NCBI RefSeq assembly: GCF_000471905.2
Contig: NW_006498192.1
Location: forward strand, 2,700,721-2,764,720
Length of the DNA stretch: 64,000 bases
DNA from: Amborella trichopoda
Lineage: Eukaryota > Streptophyta > Magnoliopsida > Amborellales > Amborellaceae
Direction: 5' to 3'
Shown here: piece after piece, positions 58,121 to 64,000 of the stretch
Numbering within the stretch: position 1 is the first letter of the stretch
How the letters are laid out: each line of letters starts with the position of its first letter
The notes under the pieces: generated by a model
Database searches by the model: none
What the model was told of the DNA's origin: nothing
What the model saw: the letters and a program-made list of their open reading frames with translations, nothing else
Position numbers and translations under genes: made by a program

Positions 58121-58620
58121 GGTAGTTTTCTTTGTCTTCTTCCTCTTGCTCCCCATTTCTCTTATTTCTTTCCCTCATCTATTCGTTTCTATCCCCATCT
58201 AAAGCCCGAGCTTAGCCTGCCTAAGCCTATCACCTACACTGGCAAAAGGGACGAAACCAAAGGGGCTCTCAACCCCAAATTCATAAAGATGAAGGTGTGA
58301 AGACAGACAGGTGTCGTGTGTTGTGAAAAAGGAGAGAACTCCAAACCGTACCAAGAATGCCGGGGGGGCTTTCCTAAGTGATCTAAGAGGGCTAGCCAAG
58401 CCTGGACGCATCCCTGAACCCACCGAGCAAGGTAGGTGCCTAAATCCCTCGCCACTAAAATCTCTCTCACTCCGTTGACACGTATCTGCACACGGACAGG
58501 TGCACACGCGACATACATGCACAGTCCCCGTGCTTTTACGAGAGAGTGTCCTTGGGCCAAACCTCTACTAAGCCATCGAAACGACAAGGATGAGGCCAAA
58601 CCACCTGTGTTTCTATGATA

Positions 58621-60800
58621 TGGAATGCGGGGGCGAATTTGGCCCCGAATGTGTTGTTATCTGGTTAATAATTTGGAGTCTATTGCTCATTTAAATATTT
58701 CCAATCATTATCGCTGACACATTTTTGGAGCATCTACATAGTCTCCAGAATCATCTGGAGCTACATTTGGTTCAATGACATGGGTAATGTAGCTCAATCC
58801 AATGGCCCGAACGAGGCATATCACATTGTTATCAATTTCAGGCTCTAGATTTTCCTGGAGACATGCTGACATGGTCTAGGGTCTTCTTTTGACTCTCTCT
58901 CTCATATAATTTTTTAGAAAGGAATAGAAAAGGATTTCGTTTGTACTTTTGTTTTAGCTAAAAGGGTGGGATCAAAAGGGATAAAGTTGATCTAAGGGTT
59001 AGAAGACATACTATGTGGGATCTCTATGCGACCATATATGTTTTCATACCCTAGGTGTACTGAGAAATGAAACCTTAAAAAAAGGTTTATGGAGATATTT
59101 TCTATTTAACTTTCTCTTCTCATTCTTTAATTTTTCTTCGTATCCCTCACTGAACTTTTTTGTCCTTAACATATGCACATTTATTTTAGAAGCTCTCTAT
59201 CTCTCTCTGCATAGCTAAGATATGTCCATAGATAGCATATGTGACCTACATACACTCTTAAGATGTTCTTCCTTGAAAGTCACGTACCCTATATTCTTCG
59301 TCACCTACCTAAATTCTCTCTAGCAATAGGGTTCAATATTATTCTTGTGATAACTGTCCACCGAATTGTGGCTTAATATGGTATAGATAATATCCTAAAA
59401 GACACTTTTAGCAAGAATAAGAGGAGGCATCTTCTCACTTAATATCTAACACAATAACAGGAATATTGAGAAGATTCCCTAGTCCTATTGGAGCATACTA
59501 TCCATTTGCTCCCTTAGGTAAGATCCAAACTAGTGTTTATGGGACTCCAAATTTGTTAGATGCAACCTCCTTACCCTAGTGATCAATTTTCAAAAAGACA
59601 AAACAGCACTCAAATTCTATGGGTACCTAAACAAATTAAAGTAAAAATATTGAAGGACTATTCCATTTTTTGATGGATAGATCCAAGTGCTTTAAACTCA
59701 TTTCAGTTTTTTCTCTTGGTAAAAATTAATTATCTGGTGATGCTCTAGTGGATCTCAAAATTTTAAAGTTGAAAAAACAACAAAATCCTCTTCAATGCCT
59801 CTACTGACTCAAAGAAGTAAATTTACACTATGATCCTGCGGGAGCATAACATGCACTCTCGTATAGGGCACCTACGATGGTAATTGTCCCTCTAGATATT
59901 TGCTGTTCGTGTATTTATGCAATACCACAAGGTATTGCATTATTTGTATAAGGTTGAAAAGTCACACCGTCCATTTTAGTTTTCTAAATTGCACATATCA
60001 ATGTTTAAAAGTAGCACGTCTTTTAAGACATCGAAACAATACCATTCATCTAAAGTGCATACGCTTGCCTACAAAAAGACCATTTATCTTTGGGTGCGGA
60101 CTTTATCTTTGGGTGCAATCAAGTTAGAGCCTACCTTCGAATAATGATGAAAAATATGGTTTCAATATTGAAAATCTTTATGATAGCCTTCAAATACATT
60201 TCCATATTATCTATAAAATTTAAAGATAAAAAAATAGTGTATATCAATATATCTATGAAAACTTGAAAATCTTAAAAATTGACTATCCAAAAATACATCA
60301 CAAAATACACTATTTCCAAAACTTAAGATCCATTTTTTCTCATGTCCATGCATCTCGATATATCAATTTGAAGATATTTCGACACCAAAACAACCTCTTC
60401 TAATGCAATGTTTTAAGTTGGCTCAAATTTGAGTATTTAGAGCCTCGACTCTATATAAACTTTTCCCTATTATCTTTTGTACATAGAAGTCAAAATCATT
60501 ACTCCTAAATTTCAAAATGAATGGTTGTAAGAATGTTATTGAATAAACACAATTCCAAAAAAAAAAAAATTCTCAAACTTCATAACTCATCCCAAGCCAT
60601 CCAATTTGATATGAATTAATGCATCCTTACTTCTAGAAATTAAGTTAACCTAGTATAAACTTTTAACTTTGCAATTAGGGGAGTAATGGGTATTATACAT
60701 GACACAGTATGCAAGGTTAGTCCTCTAGCACTATTTGGAAATGATAAATGATTTTTCACTCATCAAAAACTACATTCATTCACAAAATGCTGATTCAATA
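58621..60800. other. Intergenic region without a recognised gene
   Basis: AT-rich DNA with no convincing reading frame. 60170-60420 resembles a stretch of the large CesA intron (63330-63560). The rest gave no recognisable family on reading. Confidence 0.5.
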
Positions 60801-61229
60801 ATACACGCTTTATACTACATCATTTATGCTCTACTAAATTCTCCTGGTATTCTTCAAAGTTCCAAAAACATAAAGATACAAGAAAACCATTAATAAGGTC
60901 CCAAACAAAGTATCTCTGACGAATATGACAACGACACAAGACTTGCTGGAGAACCCAATGCCTGGTTCAAGACCCATGCAGGGAAATAAATAAAGAAGCA
61001 TGACAAAAGAGAACCTCAAAATGTCCTGATTCCACAATGCAAAAAACAAACCACTTTGTCAACCCCGACTGATAAATACAATAGCATAAGCCTTGACTGC
61101 ACTTTCGCTGTTATTTACAGAGAGAGAGAGAGCGAGAGAAAACGGATAAGTTGGAATTACCTATTGATTCAACAAGGCAAGGGAGAAGTGAGAGAGACTC
61201 CAACATCCAGAAGCAAAATGCGATGGGCA
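60800..61229 (-). other. Presumed 3' UTR of the CesA gene
   Basis: Minus-strand sequence after the TAG stop at 61230. It has a short CT run (GA on the plus strand at 61119-61139) and T-rich stretches. No clear AATAAA was identified, so the end near 60800 is an estimate. Confidence 0.45.
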
Positions 61230-61811
61230 CTAGCAGTTGATCCCACACTGACCTTGAGCAGTACTGGTTCTGGAAGTGAAGGGATCAATCCTTACCCAAA
61301 GCAACGAGAAGATGGAAGCCAAGAGAATCGACCACACAATAACAATGGTGGGTGTTCGGTTTTGGCGACCCAACAAACCCTTGAGGAAAGGGTAGAGATG
61401 AACAATAACCCAAAGAGCAAAAAAGAGCTTACCAAACAGGGGACCCCAAGATTGGTATCCACTGTTTATAGCATAAGAAACACCAGCTACTATTCCCACC
61501 ATGTTTATAAGAAGCACAGTTGTGGGAGGGATGAGAAGAGCGGTCCATTTGAAAACGTAAAGCTCAGCAAAGTCTCCATCCTCATCTGAGGCCTTTGATG
61601 TAACCGTGAAGTTGGTATCTATACCAGCAAGAACTTTAAGAAGGCCTTGAAAGACAGCAAAGAGATGGGCAGAGGTACCACCAATAACCCAAAATTGCTC
61701 ATTTCTCCACCAATCCTCGATACCTACTCCACTCCATCGAAGCTCCAAGATACCGGTGGAAAAAATGGAGATAAAGAGAAGGATGAACCACATGCTAGCA
61801 TAGTTGCTTAT
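61230..61811 (-). CDS. CesA last exon (exon 4 of those seen)
   Basis: The acceptor TTTGCAG precedes ISNYASMW and the stop is TAG at 61230-61232. It encodes the last 193 residues: the last membrane segments, the FTVTSK gating loop, [35 protein letters not shown] and the QCGINC end. Confidence 0.95.
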   Translation of the reverse strand: MSNYASMWFILLFISIFSTGILELRWSGVGIEDWWRNEQFWVIGGTSAHLFAVFQGLLKVLAGIDTNFTVTSKASDEDGDFAELYVFKWTALLIPPTTVLLINMVGIVAGVSYAINSGYQSWGPLFGKLFFALWVIVHLYPFLKGLLGRQNRTPTIVIVWSILLASIFSLLWVRIDPFTSRTSTAQGQCGINC

Positions 61812-62407
61812 CTGCAAACCAGGAGAGTCAATTTTTTATTTTGATTTAGCCCCAAGAAGAAATAGCTTGTTCTCTCATGCATCTGTGTGTGTGCGCGGAA
61901 GCATAAGCACACGTGTATCAACAAGAAGAAAAGTCAAAGGTTCAACGCAAAGTGAGATAAAGAGAGGTACAAGTAAAGCTTTAATAAAAGGTGAGATAGA
62001 GAGTACAAACCGCAGGAATGATGAATTTCCCAGTAAGTAGACAAACAGCAGGGAGAACACAGTATGCAACAAGGGGCAATGAGGTGAGTGGGTAAACAAT
62101 GGTATTGATATAAGCCAGTCTCTCCAAAACCTTCAGCCGGCCACTGTAGCCATACCATATGGGGCAATGCCTACTGAGAAGAATCTCAACTGAACCCAAA
62201 GCCCATCGAAGCACTTGGTTCAGACGATCAGAAAGATTGATAGGTGCAGACCCTTTGAATGCTGGTCTTGGGGGCATGCAATAGATGGAAATCCATCCTC
62301 TCGCATGCATCTTAAATCCAGTCAAGATATCTTCTGTGACCGATCCATAAATCCACCCAATCTAGATGAAATCCATAAATAAGTATTCAATTTAGTTGTC
62401 CAAGAGA

Positions 62408-62443
<36 letters not shown>

Positions 62444-63937
62444 TCGACTGTTTGTGGCTAAACTGCAGAAGAAATACCTCTTTTCCCCATTCAGTTTTGT
62501 CTTCATAACCACAGCTGATTACATGGATGGCTTCTTTCAGGAGTGATGCAGGATTTGTAGATGGGGGAATGCCACCTTGTTCCATAAAGGTGGATGCGAT
62601 GAAAACAGGGGACTGGCCAAACCTCTTCTCTAAGCTCTTCTGAGACATAAGGAGGGACTTCTCATCCTCATAGCCTGCAACAAATGTAACTTCTGAGGTT
62701 AAACATAAGATCACTTTGATGAAATGGTTGCGGAAACTCGATTAATATTTGGAAGAGTAGAATAACTAAAAATAGTTGAAAATGCTTTAATCAAAGCAGC
62801 CACATATTCGAATCACCAAATGTAGCCAGATGTGAGATCATTGACAAATGAACACCAAATTCAATTCTAGATAGTAGCCATAAATTATTCATTGGCACAA
62901 TGACATTTTATTCTTTGTAATAAAATGACAATTTATTAATAACAAAATGTTGTTGAATTGTCATTTTCGTTTTCTTGACAAATATTTATCATAGTCAGGT
63001 GACAATCTTTGTTTATACAAAACTACGAATGTAAAGCTGCTTTTGTTATGTCCAGATTTTATAAACCATCAAAGAAAACAAGGACACAATACTAGATCAT
63101 CATACGTACAAACATTTCCAAGACTTACAAGAATTCAATACTCCAAGTAACCCAGTTCAGTGGGAATCAATTTGGTCATTTTTAAATAGAAGAAGAGAAT
63201 TATGTCATTTTATAAAGGTTGTGGTTTATATAAGGCTCCAACCTTAAACCATCAAAGTAAGGTTCACCTCCAAACCTTGCCGAAAGATGTTGTTTTGGTG
63301 CCAAAAACCCTCGTAAAAGTCAGGAAATCTATTTTCACCCCTAATTATAAAATTTGAAGATGCCAACATTGCTCAGATCAAGCAGATCTACAAAGACTTG
63401 AGAATCATGAAAATGGCAATCCAGATAATGTGCTACAACATGCACTATTTCCAACACTTGAAATCCTTTCTTTTTTTCCCCATCTCCATGCATCTCAAGG
63501 TCGAAATGATAGATTAGATGGTTTTCCGATGTCAAAACAACCTTTTCCTTGTTTTTTTTCTGTAGTATAAAATTGATACCTTGTAAAAACTTTTTCCTTT
63601 TTTTTTTTTAAATGTTATAAAAACTTTTTCCTTTGTATAAAAGTAATGGATATTTTGCTTAACTAAAAGACCCTATACCTTCTACAGCTTCCTCCATGTC
63701 ATCCATGTTGAAGATGGGAATAGTGGATTCAGTGCGCGCAATTGCTCGCTTTTTGTCAATGTACTTTTTGTTCTTTCCCCTCTTTCTTGGACCACAACAG
63801 CTTTTGAAGACGATGTTGGGCTCTAAATCAGCCTCAGTCAGGACTGGGTCATACCCATACAAAGCTTGCCTGTTGAAGCAACACCCAGTTCCCACATACA
63901 CTGGACCCTGAATGCCATCCAGACCCTTCAAGTTTAT
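61230..63937 (-). CDS. CESA1-like: Cellulose synthase A catalytic subunit, C-terminal part (CESA1-like), 5' part outside window
   Basis: The spliced minus-strand reading joins 63937-63679, 62674-62478, 62361-62011 and 61811-61230. All borders are GT-AG and in phase, giving 462 residues plus stop, the last 43% or so of a CesA of about 1080. Visible: [14 protein letters not shown] (about 20-33), TED at 161-163 (third catalytic Asp region), QVLRW at 201-205 (QxxRW, glucan binding), gating-loop FTVTSK at about 337-342, six C-terminal membrane segments, and the end QCGINC. The first two catalytic Asp and the zinc RING lie upstream. CesA makes cellulose from UDP-glucose at the plasma membrane in rosette complexes. 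[11 protein letters not shown] and [11 protein letters not shown] fit the CESA1/10 (primary wall) group rather than CESA3, 4, 7 or 8. Oddity: FIIPA replaces the usual FIIPE just before ISNYASMW. No frame damage was seen, so it is probably a working gene. Confidence 0.95.
62011..62361 (-). CDS. CesA exon with TED and QxxRW motifs
   Basis: It runs from [11 protein letters not shown] (acceptor CATCTAG) to KFIIPA (donor GCG/GTTTGT), 117 codons in phase 0. It includes [36 protein letters not shown] and the first two C-terminal membrane segments. Confidence 0.95.
62401..62444. repeat. GA microsatellite inside a CesA intron
   Basis: GAGAGAGA with one ATA interruption, in the 116-bp intron 62362-62477. 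On the gene's strand it is a CT run near the acceptor side of the intron. Confidence 0.95.
62478..62674 (-). CDS. CesA exon upstream of the TED exon
   Basis: The acceptor TTTGTTGCAG gives the second and third bases of a split Gly codon, then [20 protein letters not shown], and it ends DKTEWGKE at donor GAG/GTATTTC. 197 nt. Confidence 0.94.
62675..63678 (-). other. Large CesA intron (1004 bp) with repeat insertion
   Basis: It is bounded by donor GTATAGGG and acceptor TTTGTTGCAG on the minus strand. 63330-63560 resembles 60170-60420 in the 3' flank (CACTATTTCCAA, CTCCATGCATCTC, TGTCAAAACAACC). 62880-62990 has inverted TTATT/AATAA stretches. No coding sequence was seen. Confidence 0.75.
63679..63937 (-). 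CDS. CesA exon, first in the window
   Basis: The acceptor TTGTCCAG precedes [20 protein letters not shown], and the exon ends EEAVE plus G at donor AG/GTATAGG. 259 nt. Contains the basic [15 protein letters not shown] segment. The remaining 63938-64000 is intron, ending in a CT run on the plus strand. Confidence 0.94.
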
Positions 63938-64000
63938 CTGGACAACACAAAAATGAAATATGTTAGCCACTGGTCTCAATACAACACTCTCTCTCTCTCT

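Larger units (their letters stand above)
55054..58620 (+). mobile_element. Giant LTR copy 6, probably a solo LTR
   Basis: It starts near TGTTTGTGAAGCC. It shares with copies 1 and 5 the GAAAGCCCTTGAGAAAGGCC start, GCGACATTTAGCAAGGCAAG and TTCCCCGATACGAATAATAG-type blocks. TATA lies at 56565 and pyrimidine DNA at 57110-57730. At the end, GTGATCTAAGAGGGC and the CTCTCTCACTCCGTTGACACG stretch of the terminal block appear. The 17-bp and hairpin arrays are absent; a telomere-like minisatellite takes a similar place. No internal region adjoins. Both ends are approximate and no target duplication was found. Confidence 0.62.

Noticed and set aside
55054-58620. Target site duplication around LTR copy 6
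   Set aside because: The bases before the presumed TG (GGTAC) were not found again near 58560-58680, so the ends remain unproven.
58500-58620. tRNA or other small RNA gene in GC-richer sequence near 58.5 kb
   Set aside because: No cloverleaf or box A/B arrangement was found; the stretch matches the terminal block of the giant LTRs.

Overview
The window is plant nuclear DNA. It carries one host gene, the 3' half of a cellulose synthase A gene on the minus strand at the right end (61230-63937). Everything to its left, about 58 kb, is a nested and much decayed retrotransposon landscape. The CesA protein resembles the CESA1/10 (primary cell wall) group, so the source is a seed plant, most likely an angiosperm. 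The species cannot be told from this window. There are no bacterial-style operons, no CRISPR, and no rRNA or tRNA gene that I can see.

Layout. (1) 1-12972: three head-to-tail copies of a giant LTR of about 4-5 kb on the plus strand, with a 366-base assembly gap in the first. Each copy has a promoter-like U3 (conserved CATCCACCCATG box plus TATA), then a long transcribed-side part. That part is built in a fixed order: polypyrimidine tract, minisatellite of short inverted repeats, 17-bp degenerate repeats, 'GGTGAAAG' repeats in some copies, and a terminal block ending in GAGATCGAGGCAYC. (2) 13097-16160: a broken plant mobile domain (PMD) protein gene, followed by an inverted piece of a Tat-type 3' region. 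(3) 16160-18590: unassigned repeats, including a 391-bp tandem duplication. (4) 18590-25995: a scrambled block. It holds the end of a giant LTR with a primer binding site, a Tat-type gag, an LTR end plus gag of a Del/Tekay-type element, a fourth giant LTR copy, and an integrase C-terminus. (5) 26000-28590: 3' noncoding region with several tandem arrays, then giant LTR copy 5 (28594-32689). (6) 32697-51980: a family of gag-only (apparently non-autonomous) Tat-like elements. One old copy (A) and one plus copy (B) lie to the left. A minus copy (C) meets copy B tail to tail at about 43000, giving an inverted repeat of roughly 13 kb. (7) 51985-54780: a decayed Ty1/copia pol on the minus strand. (8) 55054-58620: giant LTR copy 6, probably a solo LTR. 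(9) 58621-60800: intergenic DNA, then the CesA 3' UTR, exons and introns.

The most unusual signal is inside the giant LTRs. Downstream of each promoter lie single and tandem short inverted repeats. Between copies the stems change sequence, but the two arms change together (G-C to T-A and similar), with a short loop and pyrimidine spacers. A second recurrent hairpin-like motif, CCCGAAAGGG or TCCGAAAGGA, recurs in the 3' regions of at least two element families. All identity and folding statements come from reading by eye; no alignment or folding program was run.
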